Shown: positions 17,505 to 26,851, numbered from the stretch's first letter. The stretch: DNA of 64,000 bases from CBDFHV01 sp965247705 (GCA_965247705.1 CBDFHV010000079.1:62001-126000); one strand, 5' to 3'. Program-made: numbers and translations. Notes: a model not told the origin generated them from the sequence alone.

Positions 17505-17533
17505 CGGGGCCGCCTGAATTTTGGGCGGCCCCG
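17505..17533 (-). terminator. Hairpin with U-run on minus strand
   Basis: A perfect 10-bp stem (CGGGGCCGCC with GGCGGCCCCG) has a 9-nt loop. On the minus strand it is followed by AACTTTTTCG, the form of an intrinsic terminator. It lies in the 513-bp gap between the convergent hsp20 and DUF1192 genes, 330 bases past the DUF1192 stop. It could end a separate short RNA, or serve hsp20 from the other side. Confidence 0.5.
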
Positions 17534-17663
17534 CACAATTCGTTCCCTAATCATTTCCCTGTCGAACTCGCCTCGGCGCGCCCTGTTTTCAAGACGTGCT
17601 CGACCTTGCCATGGGCCGAACGGAACGGTCAAGACGATTCGTTGCCGGAGCGACGAAAGAAGA

Positions 17664-17687
17664 GGGTCGCCCCACCAAGGGCGACCC
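17664..17687 (-). terminator. Hairpin followed by pyrimidine run on minus strand
   Basis: A 9-bp stem (GGGTCGCCC with GGGCGACCC) has a 6-nt loop and, on the minus strand, continues CTCTTCTTTCG. It is a plausible intrinsic terminator for the DUF1192 gene 175 bases upstream. A third hairpin (GCGATTCC/GGAATCGC, 17729-17750) lies between it and the gene. Confidence 0.45.
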
Positions 17688-17862
17688 GAGTTCAACAGGG
17701 AGGCATTGAAACAGGCTGGATACAAAGTGCGATTCCACGATGGGAATCGCGATCCAACCAGGGATAGCTTGACGGCGATCCCTTAAGATTTCCTTAATCG
17801 CGGGATTGTCGACCGAGGGGCTACTTCGCCCATTGCGGGCGTTTCAGGAGGAATCGCGCGAA

Positions 17863-18045
17863 CTAACGCTTGAAGACGGAATCGGCGCTCGTCCGGGCAT
17901 TTTTCTTAGCGCCGATGGCGGCGCGCACACGGGCGATTTCCGCCTCCATCTCGGCGATATACTCGCCCAGGGCCTCGATGGACATGATATCCAGGTCCTT
18001 GGGCTTGGGCTTACGATGGACGGGTTCGAGGTCGTCCGGATTCAT
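17863..18045 (-). CDS. DUF1192 family protein
   Basis: A 60-aa acidic/helical protein, MNPDDLEPVHRKPKPKDLDI followed by MSIEALGEYIAEMEAEIARVRAAI and a lysine-rich tail. The SIEALxEYIAxMExEIxR segment is the hallmark of DUF1192, a small family of unknown function in Alphaproteobacteria. It diverges from the quinone oxidoreductase gene (92 bp between), a conserved neighbourhood in this class. Confidence 0.88.
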   Translation of the reverse strand: MNPDDLEPVHRKPKPKDLDIMSIEALGEYIAEMEAEIARVRAAIGAKKNARTSADSVFKR

Positions 18046-18137
18046 GGAAAGGTCCCTTCCTCGCCGTTGAGCCTTGCCACGCCGGGGGAGGACATACTAG
18101 ACAGCCGGCCAACCCCGATCCTACTGGAGATTACCCC

Positions 18138-19139
18138 ATGGCGGCATCCCTGCCCGAGACAATGGCCTGCGTCGAGATTGACGGCAAGGGGGGCCCCGAG
18201 GTTCTCAAGCCGGCGACCCGACCGTTGCCGACGCCGGAGGAGGGCGAGGTTCTCATCCAGGTGGCGGCGGCCGGGGTCAACCGTCCCGACGTGATTCAGC
18301 GCATGGGGCTCTATCCGCCACCGCCCGGGGCCTCCGACCTGCCGGGGCTCGAGGTGGCGGGCACCGTCGTCGCGGTGGCGGATGGCGTCGATGGTCCCGC
18401 CGTGGGCGATACGGTCTGTGCCCTGGTGACCGGGGGCGGCTATGCCGCCTACTGCACGGCCCCGGCCGCCACCTGCCTGCCCGTTCCCGATGGTCTGGAC
18501 CTGATCCAGGGAGCGGGGCTTGCCGAGACGTTTTTCACCGTCTGGACCAACGTGTTCGAGCGCGGCGCCCTGGCCCCCGGCGAGACGCTGATGGTCCACG
18601 GCGGCACCAGCGGCATCGGCACCACCGCCATTCAGATGGCCACGCGCTTGGGATCGAAGGTCATCGCCACCGCCGGCAGTGCCGAGAAGTGCGACGCCTG
18701 TCGCAACCTGGGGGCCGATCTGGCGGTGAATTATCGGGACGAGGATTTCGTCGCCGCCGCCAAGACGTTCACCGACGGCCGCGGCGTGAACGTGATCCTC
18801 GACATGGTGGGCGGCGACTACGTGGACCGGAACATCAAGGCCATGGCGCCCGACGGACGACTGGTGTTCATCGCTTTTCTGAAGGGCTTCAAGGTGGAGG
18901 CCAACATGATGCCGATCATGCTGAAGCGGCTGACGATCACCGGATCGACCCTGCGTCCGCAGCCCATCGCCCGCAAGGCGGAGATCGCCCGGGCGCTTCG
19001 AGATCGGGTGTGGCCGCTGATCGCCGCCGGCGAAATCAAGCCCGTCGTCCACGCCACTTTCCCCTTGGCCGAGGCGGCGCAAGCCCACCGATTGATGGAA
19101 AGCAACGCCCACATCGGCAAGATCGTCCTGATCACATGA
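18138..19139 (+). CDS. NAD(P)H quinone oxidoreductase, PIG3 family
   Basis: A 333-aa zinc-free medium-chain reductase. VEIDGKGGPEVLKPATRPLP begins the catalytic domain, AGVNRPDVIQRMGLYPPPPGASDLPGLEVAG is the substrate-side signature, and VHGGTSGIGTTAIQMA is the NADPH-binding motif. GSTLRPQPIARKAEIARAL matches the PIG3/TP53I3-like subgroup. It is expected to reduce quinones in the cytosol. Confidence 0.9.
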   Translation: MAASLPETMACVEIDGKGGPEVLKPATRPLPTPEEGEVLIQVAAAGVNRPDVIQRMGLYPPPPGASDLPGLEVAGTVVAVADGVDGPAVGDTVCALVTGGGYAAYCTAPAATCLPVPDGLDLIQGAGLAETFFTVWTNVFERGALAPGETLMVHGGTSGIGTTAIQMATRLGSKVIATAGSAEKCDACRNLGADLAVNYRDEDFVAAAKTFTDGRGVNVILDMVGGDYVDRNIKAMAPDGRLVFIAFLKGFKVEANMMPIMLKRLTITGSTLRPQPIARKAEIARALRDRVWPLIAAGEIKPVVHATFPLAEAAQAHRLMESNAHIGKIVLIT

Positions 19140-19297
19140 TGGCAGGACGTACCCGCGGCGTTTGACCCGAAGCACAACCGCACACTATATATTCATCGCG
19201 GGTCACGCCTGATTGCCCGGGTGGGCACGGTTGCCGCCCGCGGGCCGGCAAAGGCTGGTCCAATGCACGGATACGAAAATGAAAAGGCTTTAAATTC

Positions 19298-19921
19298 ATG
19301 ACGCTGCCCCTCATGCCCAAGGCAACGGCCGTGTGGCTCGTCGATAACTCGACCCTGACGTTCGAGCAGATTGCCGAATTCTGCGGCATGCACGCGCTTG
19401 AAGTGCAAGCCGTCGCCGACGGCGAAGTGGCGGTGGGTATCCATGGCCTGGATCCGATCGTCAATGGACAGCTGACGAGCGAGGAAATCGAGCGCTGTCA
19501 AAGCGATCCGAGTGCCCGGTTGACATTGTCCAAGCCGAACATCCCACTGCCCAAAAATCGCCACCGGGGCGCGCGTTACACCCCGGTTTCCAAGCGCCAG
19601 GACCGGCCCGATGCCATCGCGTGGCTGCTCAAGCATTACGTGGAACTGAGCGACGCCAGCATCGCCAAGCTGATCGGCACGACCAAGGACACCATCACCA
19701 AGGTGCGCGACAAGACCCACTGGAACAGCCAGAACATCAAGCCCCGCAATCCGGTGGGTCTGGACCTCTGCGGCGAGGAGGACCTGGAGAAGGCGGTGGC
19801 CATCGCCCGGGCCAAGGCCGGGACCACCCGCGCCGCGCCCGCGCCGGTCGTCCCCGAAGGCCCGCCGGTGCCGGCCCCGGAGCGGACCCCGGAGCCGGCG
19901 CCCGCCGACACGGAGCACTGA
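19298..19921 (+). CDS. trcR: Cell cycle transcriptional regulator TrcR (DUF1013)
   Basis: A 207-aa DNA-binding protein. The N-terminal segment PKATAVWLVDNSTLTFEQIAEFCGMHALEVQAVADGE is helix-turn-helix-like. A second one follows around RPDAIAWLLKHYVELSDASIAKLIGTTKDTITKVRDKTHWNS. The Pro/Ala-rich tail is variable. The family is restricted to Alphaproteobacteria and is annotated as a cell-cycle regulator. Linkage to the quinone oxidoreductase and DUF1192 genes supports the assignment. Confidence 0.9.
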   Translation: MTLPLMPKATAVWLVDNSTLTFEQIAEFCGMHALEVQAVADGEVAVGIHGLDPIVNGQLTSEEIERCQSDPSARLTLSKPNIPLPKNRHRGARYTPVSKRQDRPDAIAWLLKHYVELSDASIAKLIGTTKDTITKVRDKTHWNSQNIKPRNPVGLDLCGEEDLEKAVAIARAKAGTTRAAPAPVVPEGPPVPAPERTPEPAPADTEH

Positions 19922-19963
19922 ACCGGTTCCATCGAGCCGTCCCCGCACGGGGCCCAAAAAGAA

Positions 19964-19981
19964 GGGCCGCCGAAGCGGCCC
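19964..19981. terminator. Short GC hairpin after trcR
   Basis: A 7-bp stem GGGCCGC/GCGGCCC with a CGAA tetraloop sits 43 bases after the trcR stop. An A-run (CCCAAAAAGAA) precedes it, so it reads as a better terminator on the minus strand. On the plus strand no T-run follows. It may act as a 3' stabilising hairpin for trcR. Confidence 0.4.
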
Positions 19982-20128
19982 GAGTGGCGTCTTGGGGGGA
20001 GACATGATCTCCAAGTCGGGAGAATGGCTCGAACCGGACCCGGCAACCATGTCCATCACGGACCATTGGGGCAGGATGTTGTCCCATGTGGGCGACATCC
20101 GATCGCACCAAACCGTTGGATTGCGCCC

Positions 20129-21292
20129 ATGAGCGGCGCACCCGAATCCATAGCCGACAAACTCGCCGCCTTGCGGGTCGATTTTTCCATCAAGGATCGG
20201 CGCTGCTATTTCAACAACGCCTCCGTCGGCGCCCTGTCCAATAGGGTCGTGGCGGCGGTCACCGAGTTTCTGGGCGACGTGCGCGACCACGGCCGCAATT
20301 CCTATCCCCGGTGGTGCGAGACGGCGGAAAACGACATCAAGGGCCGGGCGGCCCGGCTGATCGGCGCCCGACCCGACGAGATCGCCTTCGTCAAGAACAC
20401 GACCGAAGGCCTCAACATCGTGGCCGGCGGGCTCGACTGGCGGGACGGCGACAACGTGATCATCGCCGACATCGAGTATCCCTCGAACGTGTACTGCTGG
20501 CTCAAATTAGAGCAGCGCGGGGTTGTGGTCCGCTGGGTAAAGACCCGCGGCGGCCGGGTTCCCGTGGACGACGTGGCGGCGCTGATCGACGCACGGACTC
20601 GCCTGGTGTCCTTGAGCGCGGTTCAGTTCTCCACCGGATTCCGCCAGGATATCGCCGCGACCGGCGCCCTGTGCCGGGAGCGCGGCGTCCTATTCAACCT
20701 CGATGCCATCCAGTGGGTCGGCGCCCTGCACCTGGACCTGTCGTCCCTGGCGGTGGATTTCCTTTCCGCCGGCGGCCACAAGTGGCTGTTGGCGCCCATC
20801 GGCACGGGCCTGTTCTATTGCCGCCGCGAGGTGCTGGATCGCCTCGACCCGCCGTTTGTGGGCTACAACACGGTGGGCCGGGGGGAAGCCCACATGGACT
20901 ACGACCTGGTCTATCGGGACGGCGCCACCCGTTTCGAGGAAGCCTTGATCAACTTCCCGGGCATCTGGGGCCTGGACGCCGCCATCGGCGCCCTTCTGGC
21001 GGTGGGGACGGAGGCGGTGGAAGCCTGCATTCTCGACTTGACGGAAGCCGCCATCGAAGGCCTGCGCCGACGGGGCTACGACATCGTCAGTCCCGTGGGG
21101 CCCGGCGAACGGTCGGGGATCGTGTGCTTCCGCCACCCGACCATTCCCGCCGAGGCCATAGCCGAACGACTCCGTCAGGCTGGCGTTGACGTGGCCGTTC
21201 GTGGCGGATCGCTCCGCCTGTCGCCGTCCTATTACAACGATGGCGCGGAGATCGAACGCTTTCTGGAAACGCTGCCCGGCGCCCCGTCCTGA
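20129..21292 (+). CDS. Class V aminotransferase (cysteine desulfurase-like fold)
   Basis: A 387-aa PLP enzyme. Key segments are RRCYFNNASVGALSNRV at the N-terminus, IAFVKNTTEGLNIVAGGL, the PLP-contacting FNLDAIQWVGALHLDLS, and the lysine of SAGGHKWLLAPIGTGLFY that forms the Schiff base. No cysteine-desulfurase active-site Cys loop is seen, so a transaminase, kynureninase-like or epimerase-like role is more likely. The substrate is unknown. The ATG at 20129 begins MSGAPESIADKL. Confidence 0.85.
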   Translation: MSGAPESIADKLAALRVDFSIKDRRCYFNNASVGALSNRVVAAVTEFLGDVRDHGRNSYPRWCETAENDIKGRAARLIGARPDEIAFVKNTTEGLNIVAGGLDWRDGDNVIIADIEYPSNVYCWLKLEQRGVVVRWVKTRGGRVPVDDVAALIDARTRLVSLSAVQFSTGFRQDIAATGALCRERGVLFNLDAIQWVGALHLDLSSLAVDFLSAGGHKWLLAPIGTGLFYCRREVLDRLDPPFVGYNTVGRGEAHMDYDLVYRDGATRFEEALINFPGIWGLDAAIGALLAVGTEAVEACILDLTEAAIEGLRRRGYDIVSPVGPGERSGIVCFRHPTIPAEAIAERLRQAGVDVAVRGGSLRLSPSYYNDGAEIERFLETLPGAPS

Positions 21293-21830
21293 CAGGTAGT
21301 GGCCCCGCTGGCCGGCGCCAGGTTCAGCGTGACGACCCTAGCTTTTCGGGGCGCGGGTCGGACGGCGAGCCTGTCGTTGGCGGTGTCGCGGCGGAAGGGG
21401 GACGCTCGGACAGGAGCACAATCGGGCCATCCGTTCTCGGGCTTTCGCCATGGTGCGAGCGGCGGTGATGATTCGACCGGGATGCGGCCCGCAACATCGA
21501 ACCAAACACCTGCAAGTTCAAACTGCGCCAGATCAACATCGCCCTTGTCCTCGGTATTGCCGTCCATGGCCGGCGATTGCGGGCACGCGACGCCGTTGCC
21601 AATGGTCCACCGAACTCAAGCCGCAATCGACAAAATTACCATAGAATCCCATTTTTGCAAATGAGAATGATTTTCATTGCGGCCCATTTCAACGAATGCC
21701 AGGGACCACGCCATCGGCGGCAAATGGTGTCCGGGCCGACCGAATATCGACATCGTGCAACCAATGCTGGTGTCGGCTATGCTGCCTCCCGAGGGGGTGA
21801 CGGGATCGCGCGCGCAAGGAGGCGAAACCC
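21293..21830. other. 538-bp gene-poor interval
   Basis: There is no convincing coding sequence between the aminotransferase and the CBS gene. Open frames here lack ribosome-binding sites and recognisable motifs. From about 21590 the base composition is clearly more AT-rich than in the flanks. The only signal seen is a Fur-type palindrome (listed separately), so the interval may be the remnant of a lost iron-regulated gene. Confidence 0.5.
21660..21678. promoter_or_regulatory. Fur box-like palindrome
   Basis: AATGAGAATGATTTTCATT is a 19-bp palindrome around a central G. Its arms are AATGAGAAT and, by reverse complement, AATGAAAAT, with one mismatch, the form of classical Fur boxes. It lies 150 bases upstream of the CBS gene, which precedes a ferric-type ABC transporter; no TonB receptor is adjacent. 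Confidence 0.6.
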
Positions 21831-22265
21831 ATGCTTATCGAACAGGTCCTCAGGGACAAGGGGGGCACCGTGGTGACGATTTCCCCCGACACCGGCACCA
21901 TTGAGGCAGCCCAAATCCTGGCGGAACGCCGAATCGGCCTCCTGGTGGTCTGCACCCCGGGCGGGCGAGTCCTCGGCGTGGTCTCGGAGCGCGACATTGT
22001 GCGCGCGGTGGCCAAGGCGGCGGACAGGTTAAGTGGTCTCAAGGTTTCGGACCTGATGACCGCGCGTCCCTTCATCTGCTCGCCGCGGGACGAGATCCGC
22101 ACCGTGATGAACACCATGCAGGAACGGGGCTTTCGCCATATGCCCGTGGTCGAACACGGTCATTTGAAGGGCCTGGTCAGCAGCCGGGACCTGCTCAAGC
22201 ACACGGTCGCCCAGGCCGAAATGCACGAGCAAGCGGCGGCCTGGTCCGACCTGGACTTCTTGTAG
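21831..22265 (+). CDS. CBS-domain pair protein
   Basis: A 144-aa stand-alone pair of CBS domains. The first is ...TVVTISPDTGTIEAAQILAERRIGLLVV...GVVSERDIVRAVAK and the second is VSDLMTARPFICSPRDEIRTVMNTMQERGFRHMPVVE...GLVSSRDLLKH. Such proteins bind adenosyl ligands and act as energy or redox sensors on partner proteins. No partner domain is fused. A GGAGG-type site (AAGGAGGCGAAACCC) precedes the ATG. It may be read together with the downstream transporter. Confidence 0.92.
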   Translation: MLIEQVLRDKGGTVVTISPDTGTIEAAQILAERRIGLLVVCTPGGRVLGVVSERDIVRAVAKAADRLSGLKVSDLMTARPFICSPRDEIRTVMNTMQERGFRHMPVVEHGHLKGLVSSRDLLKHTVAQAEMHEQAAAWSDLDFL

Positions 22266-22334
22266 GGATCGAAATGGCGCCGAACACGGCGCACTGACCA
22301 CAAGACGCCGGGCCGAAAAGTCCTGTTCGCTAAT

Positions 22335-22386
22335 GTAACAGTGATGTTACGATCCTGTTTCAACCGCCGGGCCGATGGCCCGGCGG
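22335..22386. promoter_or_regulatory. Inverted repeat and hairpin before transporter genes
   Basis: GTAAC (22335-22339) and GTTAC (22346-22350), spaced by 6 bases, form a small operator-like palindrome. It is followed by a strong 10-bp stem (CCGCCGGGCC/GGCCCGGCGG, 22364-22386, 3-nt loop). They lie between the CBS and binding-protein genes. The hairpin has no T-run, so leader structure or mRNA processing is as likely as termination. Confidence 0.4.
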
Positions 22387-22423
22387 AGACTTTGCATATC
22401 GTCACATCAGGGAGAGATTGATC

Positions 22424-23456
22424 ATGAACGTGATCCGGTACGCGGCATTGGCCGCATTGTCAACGGCGGCCGTCGGTCATGGTGCCCCGGCTCAGGCAGC
22501 CGACAGAATGACCCTCTATTGCAGTCCGCAGATCGAATGGTGCCAGTTGGTGGTGAAGGAGTTTTCCAAGGACACCGGTATCCAGGTGGCCATGACCCGC
22601 AAAAGCTCGGGCGAGACCTTCGCCCAGATCAAGGCCGAGGCCCGCAACCCGAAGGGCGACGTGTGGTGGGGCGGCACGGGTGATCCGCACCTGCAGGCGG
22701 CCGAGGAAGGTCTGACGGTGGAATACAAGTCCCCCATGCTGACCAAGCTCCACCCCTGGGCCCAGCAGCAGGCCAAGCAGTCGGGCTACAAAACCGTCGG
22801 CATCTACATGGGTGCGCTCGGCTTCGGCTATAACAAGGATCTCCTCAAGGCCAAGGGCCTGCCGGCGCCCAAGTGCTGGAAGGATCTGGCGAAACCGGCT
22901 TACAAGGGGGAGGTGCAGATCGCCAATCCCAACTCGTCGGGCACGTCCTACACCACGCTGGCCACCATGGTGCCAGATACTGGGCGAGGACGGCGGTTTC
23001 AACTTCCTCAAGGCGATGCACAAGAACGTCAACCAGTACACCAAGTCGGGTTCGGCCCCGATCAAGGCGTCGGCGCGGGGCGAGACCACCATCGGCATCA
23101 CCTTCCTGCACGACGTGGTGACCCAGGTAGTCAAGGGTTTCCCGATTCAGCCGGTGGCGCCGTGCGAGGGCACCGGTTACGAAATTGGCTCCATGAGCAT
23201 CCTCAAGGGCGCCCGCAACATGGAGAGCGCCAAGAAGTTCTACGACTGGGCGCTCAGCCCGGCCTCCCAGAAGCTGATGCCCCAGGCCAAGGCCTATCAG
23301 GTGCCGTCCAATGCCTCGGTGGAGCCACCGCCGGAAGCGCCGAAAGTAAGCGAGATCAAGCTGATCAACTACGACTTCGGCAAGTATGGCTCGTCCGCCG
23401 AGCGCAAGCGTCTGCTTTCCAAGTGGGACGCCGAAGTGAAGAGCCTGCCGCAGTAG
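22424..23456 (+). pseudogene. Ferric-type ABC transporter substrate-binding protein, frameshifted
   Basis: Periplasmic binding protein of the AfuA/FbpA (iron(III)) type. It has a signal peptide ending APAQAAD and the body RMTLYCSPQIEWCQLVVKEFSKDTGI. The frame is good to TTLATMV near 22970. The homologous sequence then continues in the next frame from QILGEDGGFNFLKAMHKNV to KWDAEVKSLPQ. One extra base lies within 22970-22973; the total length (1033 bp) is one over a multiple of three. It is either a real inactivation or a sequencing error. Its permease and ATPase genes are intact. Confidence 0.85.
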
Positions 23457-23558
23457 GCATTCGATCGGCCTGAACGTGGACGCGGCGGGGATGGGCTTGG
23501 GCCCGTCCCCGCCCGCCGACGTTCGTCGCATTCGGTCGCCCTCGGTCTCGAAATTCAA

Positions 23559-25766
23559 ATGAATCGCAACGTCATCCTGTGGTGCGTCGTCGGCTGGATC
23601 GGCTATGCGATCCTGCCCTGGTACGCCATCTACGACGGCTTTTGGAGCCTGGACTGGCTGGGCGGCTTTCCCTTAGGCGGCGATGAAGCGCCGGGCCTGG
23701 TGCAGGTGCTGGCCCATGATCGATGGTGGCTCATACCCATCCTGCCCATGCTGCTGGCGCCCTTGGCCCTGTGGCGGCGGGATCGTCACGACCCGCTGTT
23801 CGCCAAGGCGTTGATCGTCATCGGCGCCTTGGGGCTGGCGGTGACGCTAGGTCAAGGCTTCGCCATCGGCATCTCGGGCTGGGAGTACCGCTTTCTTGAA
23901 GGCGCCTTTGGCCCGCTGGACGAAAAGCAGTTTGGAATGGGGTATGGCGCCCTGCTGGTGGTTGGCGCCTTTCTGTTCCTGATGACCCGTGGCATCGCCG
24001 CCCGCGGCCTGATCAAGGGCGACGTGTTCGTGGTCGGGTCCATCGGCCTCGTGGTGGCCATGATCGCCGCCTTCATCTTTTTCCCGGTGATCACCATCCT
24101 GCTCAGCGCGTTCCGGGACAACGACGGCCTGTTCGCGCCGATGCTTTTCGTCGGCAAGTTTTTCTCCCCCAGCGTCTGGGGCCTGGACTGCCTCTCCGGA
24201 TCGGTGACCTGCGGCGTCGCCTGGAACTCCCTGTGGATGGCGGTGCTGGTCGGGGTCACGACGACGCTTCTCGGCCTCGCCTTCGCGCTTGTGGTCACGC
24301 GGACCGGTTTCCGTGCCAAGAGGGCGCTGCGGATCCTGACCGTGCTGCCGATCGTCACCCCGCCCTTCGTCATCGGGCTGGCGGTGATCCTTCTGTTCGG
24401 CCGCGCCGGCGCGGCCACCGAGGCGATGCACGCGTTGCTCGGTATCGAGCCCAGCCGTTGGATCTATGGTCTGCCCGGCATCTGGCTGGCCCAGACCCTG
24501 GCCTTCACGCCCATCACCTTCCTGGTGCTCATCGGCGTGGTGGAGGGGATCAGTCCGTCCATGGAGGAAGCGGCGCTGACCCTGCGCGCCGACCGATGGC
24601 GCACGTTCCGCACGGTGTCGTGGCCCCTGATGCGCCCCGGCCTCGCCAACGCCTTTCTGCTGGGCTTCATCGAAAGCCTGGCGGACTTCGGCAATCCCCT
24701 GGTGCTGGGCGGCAACTACGAGGTGCTGTCGACGGAGATCTTCTTCGCCATCGTCGGTGCCCAGAACGATCAGGGCCAGGCGGCGGTGCTGGCGATCGTG
24801 CTGCTGGCATTCACGCTGTCGGCCTTTTACGCCCAGCGCCGATGGCTGGGGCGGAAGTCCTACGCCACCGTGACCGGCAAGGGCGATTCGGGAGTGCACG
24901 TGAATATCCCGGACCGACTGCGCTGGTCGGTGTATGGAGTGGTCCTGCCGTGGGCGGCGTTTACGGCGGTGATTTACGGGATGATCCTGTTCGGCGGCTT
25001 CGTCAAGCTGTGGGGATACGACCACTCCTTCACCCTGCAGCACTACACGGACGCGTTCTCCATCACCACCAGCGAGCACGGGCTGGTATGGAGCGGGGCG
25101 GCCTGGAATTCCTTCTGGACGACGCTTCAGATCTCCGTTATCTCGGCGCCGTTGACCGCCGGCGTCGGGCTGCTGACGGCCTACATCCTCGTCCGCCAGC
25201 GGTTCGTGGGGAAGGACGTCTTCGAGTTCGGCACCATGCTGAGCTTCGCCATTCCCGGCACCGTGATCGGGGTCGCCTACATTCTGGCCTTCAACGTGCC
25301 GCCCATCGAGATCACCGGCACCGGGGTGATCCTGGTCATCTGCTTCGTCTTTAGAAACATGCCCGTGGGCGTACGCGCCGGAGTCGCCGCCATGAGCCAA
25401 ATCTCTCAGGATCTGGACGAGGCCTCCCTGACCCTCGGCGCCAGCAGTTTCGGCACCCTGCGCCGGGTGGTCCTGCCGCTGTTACGCCCCGCCGTGATCG
25501 CCGCCCTGGTGTTCAGCTTCGTGCGCGCGGTAACCGCCATCAGCGCGGTGATCTTCCTGGTCAGCGCCGACTATGACATGGCCACGTCCTATATCATCGG
25601 CCGGGCGGAGAACGGCGACTACGGTCTCGCCATCGCCTATTCCTCGGTGCTGATCGTGGTGATGCTATCGGTCATCGTGTTGATTCAAGTGATGGTGGGA
25701 CAACGGAAACTGGGGCGGCGCGGCGCCGCCGGTGCCGACTTCGCGCCCCGAGGCGTGCCGGCGTAA
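23559..25766 (+). CDS. ABC transporter permease, fused two-domain ferric type
   Basis: A 735-aa inner-membrane protein with an N-terminal block of about 5 TM segments followed by two permease domains. EAA-like loops occur twice: EEAALTLRADRWRTFRTVSWPLMRPGLANA (about residue 335) and DEASLTLGASSFGTLRRVVLPLLRPAVIAA (about residue 625). This duplicated arrangement is that of AfuB/FbpB-type iron permeases, here with the extended N-terminus seen in the AfuB subgroup. It is placed between the binding protein and the ATPase of the same system. Confidence 0.9.
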   Translation: MNRNVILWCVVGWIGYAILPWYAIYDGFWSLDWLGGFPLGGDEAPGLVQVLAHDRWWLIPILPMLLAPLALWRRDRHDPLFAKALIVIGALGLAVTLGQGFAIGISGWEYRFLEGAFGPLDEKQFGMGYGALLVVGAFLFLMTRGIAARGLIKGDVFVVGSIGLVVAMIAAFIFFPVITILLSAFRDNDGLFAPMLFVGKFFSPSVWGLDCLSGSVTCGVAWNSLWMAVLVGVTTTLLGLAFALVVTRTGFRAKRALRILTVLPIVTPPFVIGLAVILLFGRAGAATEAMHALLGIEPSRWIYGLPGIWLAQTLAFTPITFLVLIGVVEGISPSMEEAALTLRADRWRTFRTVSWPLMRPGLANAFLLGFIESLADFGNPLVLGGNYEVLSTEIFFAIVGAQNDQGQAAVLAIVLLAFTLSAFYAQRRWLGRKSYATVTGKGDSGVHVNIPDRLRWSVYGVVLPWAAFTAVIYGMILFGGFVKLWGYDHSFTLQHYTDAFSITTSEHGLVWSGAAWNSFWTTLQISVISAPLTAGVGLLTAYILVRQRFVGKDVFEFGTMLSFAIPGTVIGVAYILAFNVPPIEITGTGVILVICFVFRNMPVGVRAGVAAMSQISQDLDEASLTLGASSFGTLRRVVLPLLRPAVIAALVFSFVRAVTAISAVIFLVSADYDMATSYIIGRAENGDYGLAIAYSSVLIVVMLSVIVLIQVMVGQRKLGRRGAAGADFAPRGVPA

Positions 25767-25783
25767 GGGGAAGGAGACGACCA

Positions 25784-26851
25784 ATGGCCAGCGGTGACGG
25801 AAAGGGCTCGGTCCGCTTCGAGAGCGTGACCAAGGCCTACGGCGAGGTGGTGGCCGTCCGTGAGTTGAGTTTCGAGATCGCGCCGGGAACGCTGGTCACC
25901 CTGCTGGGCCCGTCGGGCTGCGGCAAGACCACCACGCTGCGCCTGATCGCCGGTCTGGAAATGGCCACCGCCGGCACCATCCGCATCGGCGAGAACGACG
26001 TCACCCGGCTGTCCGCCACCGACCGCGACGTCAGCATGGTGTTCCAGTCCTACGCCCTCTTTCCCCACATGACGGTGCTGGAAAACGTTTCCTATGGCCT
26101 TAGCGTCGGCAACCGACCCAAGGCCGAGGTTAAGGAGAAAGCGGAAGAGGGCCTGGATCTGGTCGGGCTCGCCGGCTATGGCGAGCGTTTGCCGAGCGAG
26201 CTGTCGGGCGGGCAGCAGCAACGGGTCGCGGTGGCCCGGGCCCTGGTGTTGGAGCCCCAGGTGCTGCTATTCGACGAACCCCTATCCAACCTGGACGCCA
26301 AGCTGCGCCGCCGGGTCCGCGAGGACATCCGCGAACTGCAACAGAACCTGGGCCTCACTTCGGTCTACGTCACCCATGACCAGCAGGAAGCCCTCGCCGT
26401 TTCCGACCGGATCATCGTCATGAACAACGCGGTGATCGCCCAGGAAGGCAAACCGCACGAACTTTACGATGCCCCGGCCGACGTGTTCGTCGCCGATTTC
26501 ATCGGCGACGCCAATCTGGTCGACGCCGAGGTCACGGCCGCCGACGACACCACGGCCTCGGTTCGCATCGGCCCGGTGGAAGCCCGGCTCAGCCGGCGCG
26601 ACTTTCCCATCGGTCCCGTCAAGGTGGCGATCCGCCCCGAATCCGTGGCCTTGGAGCCGGGCGGCGGCGGCGCGGGCATCCCGGGCGTGGTGGCCAAGGC
26701 CGTCTACCTGGGCAGCCACATGGAATATACGGTCGAGACCGCACTCGGAGAATTGTTCGTCATCCAGCACCGCACCGATAGGCCGGTAGCGCGGGGCGCC
26801 GAGGTCTCGGTGATCCTCGCCGACCGAGGGGTCGCCCTGGTTCACGGCTGA
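25784..26851 (+). CDS. ABC transporter ATP-binding protein, ferric/spermidine type
   Basis: A 355-aa ATPase. Walker A is GPSGCGKTTT, the signature is LSGGQQQRVAVARAL, Walker B is LLFDEPLSNLDAKL and the switch His is in YVTHDQQEALA. The C-terminal 110 residues form a TOBE-like regulatory domain, as in FbpC/PotA. It begins 17 bases after the permease stop. Together with the frameshifted binding-protein gene it forms an AfuABC-like operon. Confidence 0.93.
   Translation: MASGDGKGSVRFESVTKAYGEVVAVRELSFEIAPGTLVTLLGPSGCGKTTTLRLIAGLEMATAGTIRIGENDVTRLSATDRDVSMVFQSYALFPHMTVLENVSYGLSVGNRPKAEVKEKAEEGLDLVGLAGYGERLPSELSGGQQQRVAVARALVLEPQVLLFDEPLSNLDAKLRRRVREDIRELQQNLGLTSVYVTHDQQEALAVSDRIIVMNNAVIAQEGKPHELYDAPADVFVADFIGDANLVDAEVTAADDTTASVRIGPVEARLSRRDFPIGPVKVAIRPESVALEPGGGGAGIPGVVAKAVYLGSHMEYTVETALGELFVIQHRTDRPVARGAEVSVILADRGVALVHG

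Noticed and set aside
22340..22390. Pho box or intrinsic terminator before the ferric transporter
   Set aside because: The inverted repeat does not match PhoB direct repeats, and the hairpin lacks a T-run.
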